A DNA stretch of 64,000 nt from Xylanibacter oryzae DSM 17970 (GCF_000585355.1 NZ_KK073873.1:186001-250000), one strand, 5' to 3'. Positions 47,731-57,368 are shown, counted from the stretch's first letter. The notes: a model not told the origin generated them from the sequence alone. Translations and numbers: made by a program.

Positions 47731-50220
47731 ATGAAAAAGATATTTATTTTTTTTATATTCATCTGTTTCTTTACGAGTGCAGAAGCACGCCAAAAACAAA
47801 ATTTTGATGCAGATTGGAGCTTTGTTTTGGCAGATAGTGTACAAATGTCTTCACCCCAATATAATGACGGCAGATGGCGAAAGTTGAATTTGCCACATGA
47901 TTGGTCTATAGAGGGCGACTTCAATGAAAACAACCCTTCTGGTGCCGGAGGCGGTGCTTTACCCGGAGGTGTCGGATGGTATAGAAAGCATTTCGAGATA
48001 AATGAAAAAGATAAGTCTTCTCGTTTTTATGTTCATTTTGATGGCGTTTATATGAATTCAACCGTCTATATCAATGGTCATAAGCTTGGTAATAGACCTT
48101 ACGGTTTCAGCTCTTTTGAATATGATATTACTCCTTTTCTTAAAGTCAATGGAGAGAATATTATTGCAGTTAGAGTAGATAACAGTAAGCAGCCTAATTG
48201 TCGTTGGTATAGTGGTAGTGGAATATATAGACATGTTTATCTGCTTAAAACCAATAGTTTACGTATATCCAATTGGGGAACATTCGTGAAAACAGAATCT
48301 GTGACAGATAAAAAAGCTATTCTAAAAGTTGATGTAAGATTGAGTAATAGTATTAGAAAGTCTGTTCGTGTACAAGTAACGAATTCATTGCTTGGCGCAG
48401 ATGGAAAAACCCTTGCGAAGAGCTCTCAAACTGTAATGGTTCCTGGTTCTTCCGACAAGGTGTTGAATCAACAAACGATAACGCTCGAAAATCCTAAACT
48501 ATGGTACGTTGATAATCCTTATACTTACAAAATAAAAACAGATATAACAGATGGTCATAAACAAATAGATTCATATATTACAACAATAGGCATACGTTCA
48601 TTTAAGTTTGATGTTCATACCGGCTTTTATTTGAATGGCAAACCTATGAAAATAAAAGGCGTATGTAATCACCATGATTTAGGATGTCTTGGAGCTGCCA
48701 TTAATGAAGATGCACTTCATAGACAATTGCTGATGCTTAAGAACATGGGATGTAATTCAATACGTTGTTCACATAATCCGCCTGCGCCAGAATTGCTTAA
48801 TATGTGTGATACAATGGGATTTATAGTCATGGATGAGGCTTTTGATATGTGGCATAGAAAAAAGACACAATATGATTATTCTCAATATTTTGATAAATGG
48901 TTTGAACGAGATTTAACTGATATGGTTATCCGTGACCGTAACCATCCTTCAGTATTTATTTGGAGTATAGGAAATGAAGTACTTGAGCAATGGTCTGATG
49001 CTAGTTCAGATACATTGAGTATAGAACAGGCTAATCTTATACTTAATTTTGGTCATTCATCATCAACGCTCTCTCAAAATAGAGAAATGAGTGTCAATTC
49101 AATGCTTACTAAACGGTTGGCTGATATAGTAAAAAGTCTTGATGATTCTCGTCCGGTTACGGCAGCATGTAATGAATCAAGTCCCAATAATCATCTTTTC
49201 AAGAGTGGGGCATTGGATTTAATAGGATACAACTATCATAATCAGAATGCAAAAGATGTTCCTGTCAACTTTCCTGGCAAACCTTTTATTTTCACTGAAT
49301 CAGTTTCTGCTTTTGCTACAAGAGATTACTATCAGATGCCGAGTGATTCGGTCATAAAAGCGCCAAAACAATGGTGGCTTCCTTATACGGATCCATCTTT
49401 TATGTGTAGCAGCTATGATAATTGTCGTGCTTCATGGGGAAATCTTCATGAAGAAACATGGGACTTAATAAAGCATACTCCATTTATAAGTGGAGAATAT
49501 ATATGGACCGGATTTGACTATATTGGTGAGCCAACACCGTATGGATTTCCTGCACGTAGCAGTTATTTTGGAATAATAGATTTGGCAGGTTTTCCTAAAG
49601 ATATATATTATATGTATCAGAGTGAATGGACCAACAAACAAGTTTTGCATTTGTTCCCTCATTGGAATTGGATTCCGGGTCAGAAAATAGATATGTGGTG
49701 TTATTATAATAATGCAGATGAAGTTGAATTATATATAAATGGAATATCACAAGGCATACGCCGAAAAGATACAGATCATCAATATCATGTAATGTGGCCA
49801 GTCATATTCCAACCTGGCAACGTTACAGTTGTGGCACGAAAATTAGGAAAGGAAATCGGTCGTCAGACTATAAATACAGCAGGTGCTCCTGATCATATAC
49901 GTCTTATAAGCGACCGAAGTTCATTGAAAGCTGATGGTAAAAGTTTAGCTTTTGTTACAGTAGAGATTGTAGATAAAGATGGTAATGTTTGTCCTAATGC
50001 CGACAATCAAGTATTCTTTACTGTACAAGGTTCTGCAAAAATAGCAGGAGTTGATAACGGAAACCAAACATCAATGGAAAGATTTAAGGCGAATAATCGT
50101 AAAGCCTTTTTTGGAAAATGTCTTGTTGTTTTACAGTCTACTAGTACTTCAGGCACGATACAACTAACAGCTAAAAGCGTAGATCTTAAGGATGGGATGA
50201 TAACATTAACTAACAAATAA
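47731..50220 (+). CDS. GH2 beta-galactosidase
   Basis: 829 residues with a signal peptide (about 1-20). Jelly-roll sugar-binding domain (about 22-180; G-V-G-W-Y-R-K-H-F), Ig-like domain, then a TIM barrel with acid/base Glu416 in S-I-G-N-E-V and nucleophile Glu589 in S-G-E-Y-I-W-T-G-F-D-Y. C-terminal Ig-like domains (DUF4982-like and a Big-type domain with A-D-G-K-S-L-A-F-V-T-V). In xyloglucan loci GH2 removes the beta-galactose caps. Other GH2 activities (beta-glucuronidase, beta-mannosidase) cannot be excluded by eye. Confidence 0.92.
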   Translation: MKKIFIFFIFICFFTSAEARQKQNFDADWSFVLADSVQMSSPQYNDGRWRKLNLPHDWSIEGDFNENNPSGAGGGALPGGVGWYRKHFEINEKDKSSRFYVHFDGVYMNSTVYINGHKLGNRPYGFSSFEYDITPFLKVNGENIIAVRVDNSKQPNCRWYSGSGIYRHVYLLKTNSLRISNWGTFVKTESVTDKKAILKVDVRLSNSIRKSVRVQVTNSLLGADGKTLAKSSQTVMVPGSSDKVLNQQTITLENPKLWYVDNPYTYKIKTDITDGHKQIDSYITTIGIRSFKFDVHTGFYLNGKPMKIKGVCNHHDLGCLGAAINEDALHRQLLMLKNMGCNSIRCSHNPPAPELLNMCDTMGFIVMDEAFDMWHRKKTQYDYSQYFDKWFERDLTDMVIRDRNHPSVFIWSIGNEVLEQWSDASSDTLSIEQANLILNFGHSSSTLSQNREMSVNSMLTKRLADIVKSLDDSRPVTAACNESSPNNHLFKSGALDLIGYNYHNQNAKDVPVNFPGKPFIFTESVSAFATRDYYQMPSDSVIKAPKQWWLPYTDPSFMCSSYDNCRASWGNLHEETWDLIKHTPFISGEYIWTGFDYIGEPTPYGFPARSSYFGIIDLAGFPKDIYYMYQSEWTNKQVLHLFPHWNWIPGQKIDMWCYYNNADEVELYINGISQGIRRKDTDHQYHVMWPVIFQPGNVTVVARKLGKEIGRQTINTAGAPDHIRLISDRSSLKADGKSLAFVTVEIVDKDGNVCPNADNQVFFTVQGSAKIAGVDNGNQTSMERFKANNRKAFFGKCLVVLQSTSTSGTIQLTAKSVDLKDGMITLTNK

Positions 50221-50236
50221 GATAGTACATATACAA

Positions 50237-52429
50237 ATGAAGAAATTAACATTATTAGCATTCGCACTTATGTCTGCGTTTACTGCATCTAAAGCTCAAA
50301 AAGCTGTTTATCTAGATGCAAAAGCACCATTAGAGCAGAGAGTTCAAGATGCATTGTCTAGAATGACAACACACGAGAAAATCCTTATTTTACATGCTCA
50401 GAGCAAGTTTACAACCCCAGGTGTTCCTCGCTTAGGAATTCGTGAGTTGCATTATAGTGATGGCCCTCACGGAGTACGTGCCGAAGTTGATTGGAATTCA
50501 TGGAATGTCGCTAATTGGAATAACGATTCCATAGTTGCGTTTCCATCATTGACATGTCTTGCTTCAACATGGAATACAGATATCAGTCATCTCTATGGTA
50601 ATGCAGTAAGTGAAGAATTCGCTTTTCGCAATAAAGATGTAATGTTAGGTCCCGGTACTACAATAGCACGTGTACCATTAAATGGCCGTAACTTTGAATA
50701 TATGGGTGAAGATCCATATTTGGCTGGAGAGATGGCAACACCTTATATACAGAGTGCTCAGAAAAATGGTGTAGCCTGTTGTCTTAAACACTTCTTTTTG
50801 AATAATCAAGAGATAGATAGATTTGCTGTAAATGTCAATGTAGATGAGCGTGCCATAAACGAGATATATCTACCCGCATTTAAAAAATGTGTGCAGAAAG
50901 GTGGATTATGGACTATAATGGGATCATACCCACTTTGGAATAATGTACATTGTTGTCAGAATGATTCATTACTTAATAAGATATTAAAAAAGCAATGGGG
51001 TTTTGATGGTGCTGTAGTTAGTGACTGGGGTGGCGTAACTGATACATGGCAGGCTGCAACAGGAGGAATGGACATTGAGATGGGATCATATACAAATGGT
51101 AAAACAAAAGAGTCAAAATTTGGATATAATAATTATTATCTTGCTGACCCATTCGAAGAGCTAATCAATGAAGGTCGCATACCGATGAGTGTTCTCAATG
51201 ATAAGGCTTCAAGAGTATTAAGAACAATATTCCGTACATCTATGAATCCTGATAAAGTTATCGGTTCTCAATGTTCAGAAGCTCATTATGAAGCATGTAA
51301 ACAGATTGGAGAGGAAGGCGTTGTTTTATTAAAGAATAGCAATATACTTCCGATTGTCAAAGGTAAATATAAACACATACTTATAGTTGGAGAAAATGCA
51401 ACTCGCAGTCTTACCGAAGGTGGAGGATCTTCAGAGCTTAAAACCAAATTTGATATATCTCCATTACAAGGATTAAAGGCTATATATGGAGACAATATAG
51501 AATTTGCAAAAGGATATTACTCAGGCCGTGCTCTTTATGACAGAGTCGATCCTTTATCTGCAGATACTTTGGCCTTGCTACGTAACGAGGCTTTAGCAAA
51601 AGCACGTAAAGCGGATCTTATAATATATATTGGTGGTATGAATAAAAATACCAATCAAGATTGTGAAGACGGTGATCGTCTTGACTATAATCTTTCATAT
51701 GGTCAGAATCAACTCATTGCTGATCTTGCGAAGATTCAGAAAAATATTGTAGTAGTTACATTTGGTGGAAACGCTTATGCTACACCTTGGGTCAGTAATG
51801 TTAAGGCTCTCGTGCACTGTTGGTACCTAGGTTCAATGGCTGGTGAAACTCTTGCAGATATAATTTCAGGTAAGACAAATCCCAGTGGTAAATTACCTGT
51901 AACGTTTGCTGTTAATCAGAAAGATTATCCATGTTTTCAGTTTGGTAAAGAGTCATATCCTGGAGTTAACAAACAGGTATATTATAAAGAAGGTATTTTT
52001 GTAGGTTACCGATGGTTTGATACTAAAAATGTAAAACCACGTTTCCCATTTGGATATGGACTTAGTTACACGACATTCAAGTATGGAAAACCTTCACTTT
52101 CATCTGCCGAGATATCCAATGATGGTAAGATAACATTGACCACAACGGTTACTAATACAGGAAAACGATTTGGAAAAGAAATCGTAGAGTTGTATATCGG
52201 ACAAGAAAAATGTAGTGAGGAACGTCCTTTGAAAGAACTTAAGGGATTTAAGAAAATATCATTAAATCCTGGTGAGACAAAAACTGTTACATTTGATATT
52301 ACTCCAGAAGATCTGCAGTTTTTCAGTGCAAAAAAGCATTCATGGACAGTTGAACCGGGTAAATTCAAAGCTTATGTTTGTGCATCTGAAACAGATATAA
52401 GAGGTATTTCTGAATTCAGTTTTAAATAA
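50237..52429 (+). CDS. GH3 beta-glucosidase
   Basis: 730 residues. Signal peptide (about 1-20), GH3 N-domain (about 30-330) with nucleophile Asp263 in V-V-S-D-W-G-G and the sugar-binding K-H-F. Alpha/beta sandwich C-domain (about 370-610) with G-E-N-A-T-R and G-G-G-S-S-E-L, and an Fn3-like end (about 650-720). Hydrolyses glucose units once xylose and galactose are removed. 16 bp after the GH2 gene. Confidence 0.94.
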   Translation: MKKLTLLAFALMSAFTASKAQKAVYLDAKAPLEQRVQDALSRMTTHEKILILHAQSKFTTPGVPRLGIRELHYSDGPHGVRAEVDWNSWNVANWNNDSIVAFPSLTCLASTWNTDISHLYGNAVSEEFAFRNKDVMLGPGTTIARVPLNGRNFEYMGEDPYLAGEMATPYIQSAQKNGVACCLKHFFLNNQEIDRFAVNVNVDERAINEIYLPAFKKCVQKGGLWTIMGSYPLWNNVHCCQNDSLLNKILKKQWGFDGAVVSDWGGVTDTWQAATGGMDIEMGSYTNGKTKESKFGYNNYYLADPFEELINEGRIPMSVLNDKASRVLRTIFRTSMNPDKVIGSQCSEAHYEACKQIGEEGVVLLKNSNILPIVKGKYKHILIVGENATRSLTEGGGSSELKTKFDISPLQGLKAIYGDNIEFAKGYYSGRALYDRVDPLSADTLALLRNEALAKARKADLIIYIGGMNKNTNQDCEDGDRLDYNLSYGQNQLIADLAKIQKNIVVVTFGGNAYATPWVSNVKALVHCWYLGSMAGETLADIISGKTNPSGKLPVTFAVNQKDYPCFQFGKESYPGVNKQVYYKEGIFVGYRWFDTKNVKPRFPFGYGLSYTTFKYGKPSLSSAEISNDGKITLTTTVTNTGKRFGKEIVELYIGQEKCSEERPLKELKGFKKISLNPGETKTVTFDITPEDLQFFSAKKHSWTVEPGKFKAYVCASETDIRGISEFSFK

Positions 52430-52436
52430 GAATTAT

Positions 52437-52467
52437 ATGGGTGGGCATATCATGCCTACCCATTTTT
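52437..52467 (+). terminator. Terminator between GH3 and the second GH31 gene
   Basis: ATGGGTGGGCA/TGCCTACCCAT arms (one G-T pair), 5-nt loop, then TTTTT. It lies only 14 bp before the next start codon. Confidence 0.85.
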
Positions 52468-52481
52468 AAATACCATATACC

Positions 52482-54797
52482 ATGAGAAAAAACATATTAT
52501 TGTCTTCATTATTGTTATTTTACTGCTGTCTTACTAATGCACAGATACAAACCAATAATGGTGTTCAATATCTTTTGTCACAGCCTAAAGATATGAGTAC
52601 TGATTTTTGTGATCTATCCAATACCTATTTCTTTGCAGACAGCCTTTCTCAATTCAATCCAACAACAGCGAATGGTACTGTGAAATGGAAACGCTATCGT
52701 CTTGTACCACGTCAGGCATTCAATACTAATGTTTATTGGCCGCAACGTCTACAGATGCTAGATTTCCCCAATACGGCATATGACAACGACCCAAAACTTA
52801 AGTTCTCTATAGAGTTTGTCACGCCACGCACAGTCAGAATAAAGATGCTGACAACACCAGTTGAACCGAAAGATGATGATGCTAATGACTTGATGCTCTG
52901 TAAGGTGCCTACAGTAGACCACACATGGAAAATGTCACAGACAGAAAAGACTATAATATACAGCAGTCAGTACGGTACAATTGAAATAAATAAATACCCA
53001 TGGCGAATTGTCTTAAAAGATAGTACTGGGAAAGTATTGACCCAGACTAGAACTTATGCAGATGACGACTCTTCACAGATTAAACTTCTTCCTTTCAATT
53101 TTATAAAGAGAGGCTCTGATAATTCCAGAAGCATTAATCCAGTTTTCACATTGTCACCTGAGGAAAAGATTTTTGGTTGTGGCGAATCATTTACATCCTT
53201 AAATAAAGTAGGTCAGAAAGTTCAACTGTTTGTTACTGATCCTCAAGGTCCTGAATCTGATGGACAATACAAACCAGTACCATTCTTCTTCAGTAATAGA
53301 GGGTATGGTATATTCATGCATACATCTGCACCTGTAACGTGTGATTTTGGTTCCAGTTATATAGGGGCCGATCGACTGTTTATGGGTGATGAGAAAATGG
53401 ATCTTTTTATTTTCTTTGGCAAACCTAAAGATATTCTTAACGAGTATACTGATATAACAGGTAAAAGTCCAATGTTACCATTATGGACATTTGGTACATG
53501 GATGAGCAGGATCACATATTTCTCACAAAAAGAGGGATTAGATGTAGCAGAAAACCTGCGGTCTCACCGAATTCCGGCAGACGTAATCCATTTTGATACA
53601 GGATGGTTTGGTACAGATTGGCAATGCGACTATCAGTTTGCAAAAGACCGGTTCCCAAATCCTGTATTGATGTTGAAGCAGATGAAAGAAATGGGATTCC
53701 ATGTTGATCTCTGGCAACTACCATATTTTACTCCCAAAAATAAATTCTTTAAAGAATTAGTAGATAATAATATGGAAGTTAAAAATGCCGCAGGAGGGAT
53801 GCCTTACGAAGATGCTGTGCTTGATCTGTCAAACCCTTCTACTGTAAAATGGTATCAGGATAAGATCGCCGGTCTTATCAAACAAGGGGTGAGTGCTATA
53901 AAATGTGATTTCGGAGAAGCAGCTCCATTAAATGGGATATACTATAGTGGTAAAGGTGGACTATACGAGCATAACCTTTATCCTTTAAGATATAACAAAG
54001 CACTATGGGAAGCTGTTAAGCAGTATTCAGGTGATGGCGTAATATGGGCAAGAAGTGCATGGGCCGGTTCTCAACGTTATCCCATTCATTGGGGAGGTGA
54101 TGCAGCTACTACAAATACAGGGCTTATTGGTGACTTGCATGGAGGATTAAGTATTGGCCTTAGCGGATTCTCATTTTGGAGTCATGATATGGGCGGCTTT
54201 GTTACCGCATCCCCAGAAGATATATACCGTAGATGGTTGCCTTTTGGATTTTTGTCATCCCATACACGTGCCCATGGTGCACCTCCTAAAGAACCCTGGT
54301 TGATAAGCGATAGTTTTACAGATGCTTTCCGTGATTGTGCAGAGATGAAATATAAACTTATGCCTTATGTTTATGCTCAGGCAAAGGACTGTACTGAGAA
54401 AGGCCTCCCTATGGTTCGCGCTTTGTTTGTTGAGTTTCCAGATGATCCGGGCGCATGGCTTGTCGAAGATGAATATCTGTTCGGTAGTCAAATATTAGTA
54501 GCTCCTCTTTTAGAGAGTGGTGATTCAAGAATTTGCTATCTACCAAAGGGTAAGTGGATAGACTATCAGAATGGAACCGTATATGATGGCGGATATCAAA
54601 CTATAAAAGTAGGGAAAATACCAGCAGTGATACTTGTAAGGGATGGAAGTCTTATTCCACATGTTCCTTTAGCTCAAAGCACTGACCAGATAGATTGGAC
54701 TAAAGTAGAAATGAAAGAATATAAAGCATCAGCTACCAAGTGTACAGGGCTGATCTATAAACCAGGTGATAAATATGTAAAGACAGTTATAAGATAA
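52482..54797 (+). CDS. GH31 alpha-glycosidase (second, predicted alpha-xylosidase)
   Basis: 771 residues with signal peptide (about 1-21, ending T-N-A-Q). GH31 N-domain, TIM barrel with nucleophile Asp476 in I-K-C-D-F-G-E and acid/base Asp540 in W-G-G-D-A-A-T-T. The K-x-D-F-G-E signature is that of YicI-type alpha-xylosidases. It lacks the PA14 module of the other GH31, so the two may act on different oligosaccharides. Separated from GH3 by a terminator, with no promoter seen in the short gap. Confidence 0.9.
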   Translation: MRKNILLSSLLLFYCCLTNAQIQTNNGVQYLLSQPKDMSTDFCDLSNTYFFADSLSQFNPTTANGTVKWKRYRLVPRQAFNTNVYWPQRLQMLDFPNTAYDNDPKLKFSIEFVTPRTVRIKMLTTPVEPKDDDANDLMLCKVPTVDHTWKMSQTEKTIIYSSQYGTIEINKYPWRIVLKDSTGKVLTQTRTYADDDSSQIKLLPFNFIKRGSDNSRSINPVFTLSPEEKIFGCGESFTSLNKVGQKVQLFVTDPQGPESDGQYKPVPFFFSNRGYGIFMHTSAPVTCDFGSSYIGADRLFMGDEKMDLFIFFGKPKDILNEYTDITGKSPMLPLWTFGTWMSRITYFSQKEGLDVAENLRSHRIPADVIHFDTGWFGTDWQCDYQFAKDRFPNPVLMLKQMKEMGFHVDLWQLPYFTPKNKFFKELVDNNMEVKNAAGGMPYEDAVLDLSNPSTVKWYQDKIAGLIKQGVSAIKCDFGEAAPLNGIYYSGKGGLYEHNLYPLRYNKALWEAVKQYSGDGVIWARSAWAGSQRYPIHWGGDAATTNTGLIGDLHGGLSIGLSGFSFWSHDMGGFVTASPEDIYRRWLPFGFLSSHTRAHGAPPKEPWLISDSFTDAFRDCAEMKYKLMPYVYAQAKDCTEKGLPMVRALFVEFPDDPGAWLVEDEYLFGSQILVAPLLESGDSRICYLPKGKWIDYQNGTVYDGGYQTIKVGKIPAVILVRDGSLIPHVPLAQSTDQIDWTKVEMKEYKASATKCTGLIYKPGDKYVKTVIR

Positions 54798-54889
54798 ATA
54801 TTAAGCAAAACTGCTTTTTTAACATTGTGCCATTGTGCTAAATATCGGTTTCTTGTGCCGATTTCGCGCAAAATCCAAATAAAAGCTTC

Positions 54890-54907
54890 AATGCAAACGT
54901 TTGCATT
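54890..54907. promoter_or_regulatory. Perfect 18-bp LacI-type palindrome
   Basis: AATGCAAACGTTTGCATT, fully symmetric; with one mismatch the symmetry reaches about 26 bp (54886-54911). Central CG as in LacI/GalR operators; its core AAACGTTT equals that at 30889-30902. It lies 30 bp before the -33 box at 54937. The 54798-55261 gap holds this site, two promoters and a hairpin. Confidence 0.65.
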
Positions 54908-54936
54908 AAAGTTTTGAGATTTTTTTTGCCTAAATA

Positions 54937-54968
54937 TTTGTTGGTTATTTTTATTATCCATATATTTG
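54937..54968 (+). promoter_or_regulatory. Upstream promoter before the GH28 gene
   Basis: TTTG at 54937-54940, 20-nt spacer, TATATTTG at 54961-54968, a close consensus match. Start site near 54974. Confidence 0.7.
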
Positions 54969-54973
54969 CCACA

Positions 54974-55083
54974 TACAAAACGAGATAAATATAATTTTTA
55001 AAATGATTAATTATCTATTAGATTTATTTTACGAGAGATTTCGATAAAACCCTGGTGGCTGTGGTAGTTATCAGGGCTTTTTA
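54974..55083 (+). ncRNA. Candidate short RNA or attenuated leader
   Basis: Bounded by the strong promoter at 54937-54968 and by a terminator-like hairpin with arms AAAACCCTG (55046-55054) and CAGGGCTTTT (55072-55081) and a trailing T run, about 180 bp short of the GH28 start. No ORF inside. It may be an independent RNA of about 110 nt or an attenuator in the GH28 leader. Transcription is not proven. Confidence 0.35.
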
Positions 55084-55206
55084 TGTAACATTGTATAGTT
55101 GACATATGGAAAATATGTTAAACTTTATCTGCAAAGCGATTGAATCATCATATTTTATTATTATTTTTGTGAATTGCAATATCATCCATTTATGTCTTTT
55201 ATGTTA

Positions 55207-55214
55207 TACATTTG
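55207..55214 (+). promoter_or_regulatory. Second, gene-proximal -7 box before GH28
   Basis: TACATTTG, 47 bp upstream of the ATG; no clear -33 partner. It could express GH28 independently of the upstream promoter. Confidence 0.4.
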
Positions 55215-55261
55215 ATTAGAATAATAAATCAAAATACTATATAATAACTAATAAACTAACA

Positions 55262-56590
55262 ATGAAAAAATTAGAAAAATTAAGAATGACCGTACTTTTA
55301 TTTGCGGTATCCATTTCCATTTCTGTTATGGCACAAGAAAAATTGCCTTTTGATATGCCCGATGTCCAATTGCCTGCTTTTTCTCAGCGCATTGTTAATA
55401 TTAAAGACTTCGGAGCTGTTGGCGATGGAGTGACACTTAATACCGGTGCAATACGTGATGCTATAGATAAATGTGCTGCCGATGGTGGTGGAACTGTTGT
55501 TATGCCACGTGGCTTATGGCTTACAGGCCCTATCACAATGAAGAGCAATATAAATCTGCACGCTGACAAGGGTGCATTGATAATATTTAGTAAGAACCAT
55601 TCTGATTATTTCATTGGCGATAATGCACGTAATGCGGTTTCACCAATAAATGGGAACGAACTTACTAATATAGCCTTTACTGGTGAAGGTATATATGATG
55701 GAGTAGGAGATACATGGCGACCAGCAAAGAGGGACAAGTATACAGACAGTCAGTGGAAAGAAATGACTGCTACTGGTACTTTGGATAATAATGGAATATT
55801 ATGGCCAAATGGTGTAGACCCACAAAAGGATCTACGTCCATATATGGTATTACTTAATAAGTGTAAAAAAGTGCTCTTTGATGGACCTACATTCCAGAAT
55901 TCTCCTAAGTTTGTTATCGTTCCACGTACATGCGAAGATCTTACTATTCGTAATTGTAAGGTTCTTAATGAATGGTCTGCTCAGAATGGTGATGGCATAG
56001 ATATATGCTCATGTAAGAACGTAAACATAACCAACTGTATACTCAATGTTGGTGATGACGGTATTTGTATGAAATCTAGTGGAAAAAGTATTCAACCTGC
56101 ATTGCAAAACGTTGTTATAACAGATTGTACTGTATACCATGCTCATGGAGGATTCGTAATAGGAAGTAATACAGATGGAGGTATGCATAATATCTATGTA
56201 AGCAACTGCAACTTTATGTATACCGATGTCGGTCTACGTTTCAAGAGTGCTCGCGACCGTGGTGGATTGGTTGATAATATATTTGTTAACGGAATATATA
56301 TGAAGGATATTCAGAATGAGGCTATACTCTTCGATACATATTATGAGAATAAGGAGATAGGAAAACCTGAAATTAAGACTGTTACTGATAAGACGCCACA
56401 TTTCTGTAAGTTTAAAATAGAAAACGTATTCTGCAACGGTGCCAAACAAGCGATAAGGTTGGCCGGATTACCAGAGATGCCAATTGAGGATGTAACGTTT
56501 TCTAATATTACTATTACCGCGAAGAAAGGTTATACCGAAACTTATACTAATAATATAAAACAGAATAATGTCAAGATTATAATAGAGTAA
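55262..56590 (+). CDS. GH28 polygalacturonase-like enzyme
   Basis: 442 residues. Signal peptide ending V-M-A-Q (about 1-24). N-terminal pectate-lyase-like start (I-K-D-F-G-A-V-G-D-G), then a right-handed beta-helix with the GH28 motifs N242-G-D-G-I-D (catalytic Asp244), G-D-D-G (Asp265/266), H295-G-G, and R326-x-K328. Cleaves galacturonan or rhamnogalacturonan linkages. Its own transcript; its place after a xyloglucan-type locus suggests joint use of plant primary cell wall. Exact linkage unknown. Confidence 0.92.
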   Translation: MKKLEKLRMTVLLFAVSISISVMAQEKLPFDMPDVQLPAFSQRIVNIKDFGAVGDGVTLNTGAIRDAIDKCAADGGGTVVMPRGLWLTGPITMKSNINLHADKGALIIFSKNHSDYFIGDNARNAVSPINGNELTNIAFTGEGIYDGVGDTWRPAKRDKYTDSQWKEMTATGTLDNNGILWPNGVDPQKDLRPYMVLLNKCKKVLFDGPTFQNSPKFVIVPRTCEDLTIRNCKVLNEWSAQNGDGIDICSCKNVNITNCILNVGDDGICMKSSGKSIQPALQNVVITDCTVYHAHGGFVIGSNTDGGMHNIYVSNCNFMYTDVGLRFKSARDRGGLVDNIFVNGIYMKDIQNEAILFDTYYENKEIGKPEIKTVTDKTPHFCKFKIENVFCNGAKQAIRLAGLPEMPIEDVTFSNITITAKKGYTETYTNNIKQNNVKIIIE

Positions 56591-56624
56591 AATAACTAGT
56601 GTTAATGTATTAAGAGCACTTGAT

Positions 56625-56670
56625 TCTACCATATAATCTTCAAACAGTGAAACTTATATGGTAGATTTTT
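56625..56670 (+). terminator. Intrinsic terminator after GH28
   Basis: TCTACCATATAA/TTATATGGTAGA arms (12 bp), 17-nt loop, T run. Confidence 0.85.
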
Positions 56671-56768
56671 ATTTTATTCAAAGTCAATTTGATAGCTGTA
56701 AACAACTTCTTGGGATAATTTATTCGGATTAATAAGAAAAACATGAGTGTGCCTATAAGCAAGATTAT

Positions 56769-57368
56769 CTATTTATCTGAAAATCTAATTTTTATATTTT
56801 CATATCTCATGTTTTTAAATAGACTGTATAATTGTCTGCCGGCGTTATATTCCGCACTTTTTTTATTTTCATGCGTAAGACATTTTTCCTTCATCAGGAG
56901 GTAAGCCCTATTATACATATCCTGCTTATCATTCTCAGTCCATCTTCCACTTTCGAAGAACGATATCGTTCTTGCTTCATCAATAAAATCATTGTCTAGT
57001 AATGTAATTGGTGGCAAAATCACTTCAATATCTTTATCCTTTATTTTTATCCAATGCGGTCCAACCTTATGCATATCAATCCCCATGCGTAGTGTTCCGT
57101 AATATATTCTTATCAGTTCGTCATCACTAAATATACCTTTCCTTATGGTATCCACCATTTCTTCATCACTTACAGCAAGAAATTCCCACTGTCCGATATT
57201 CTTTATGGCAGCTATTTGTTCAGGCGTTATGTTTATTTTATCGTCAGTACTGATCTTAACTGAGTTGTGGTGCGAACAACTTATAAAGTATACAAGTATT
57301 ATAATGGTAATGACAAGAGCACATACCACAGCCATCCATCTTAAGGTACTAATTTTGGGTATTCTCAT
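56769..57368 (-). CDS. DUF4230-like membrane-anchored protein
   Basis: 199 residues. A membrane helix at about 11-30 acts as signal anchor, or as a lipoprotein signal with Cys in F-I-S-C-S. Domain pattern W-E-F-L-A-V-S-D-E-E-M-V, I-K-D-K-D-I-E-V-I-L-P-P-I, and a C-terminal helix ending in a short beta strand resembles DUF4230. Start overlaps the end of the upstream gene by 20 bp. The two neighbouring proteins look like distant paralogues. Function unknown. Confidence 0.7.
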   Translation of the reverse strand: MRIPKISTLRWMAVVCALVITIIILVYFISCSHHNSVKISTDDKINITPEQIAAIKNIGQWEFLAVSDEEMVDTIRKGIFSDDELIRIYYGTLRMGIDMHKVGPHWIKIKDKDIEVILPPITLLDNDFIDEARTISFFESGRWTENDKQDMYNRAYLLMKEKCLTHENKKSAEYNAGRQLYSLFKNMRYENIKIRFSDK

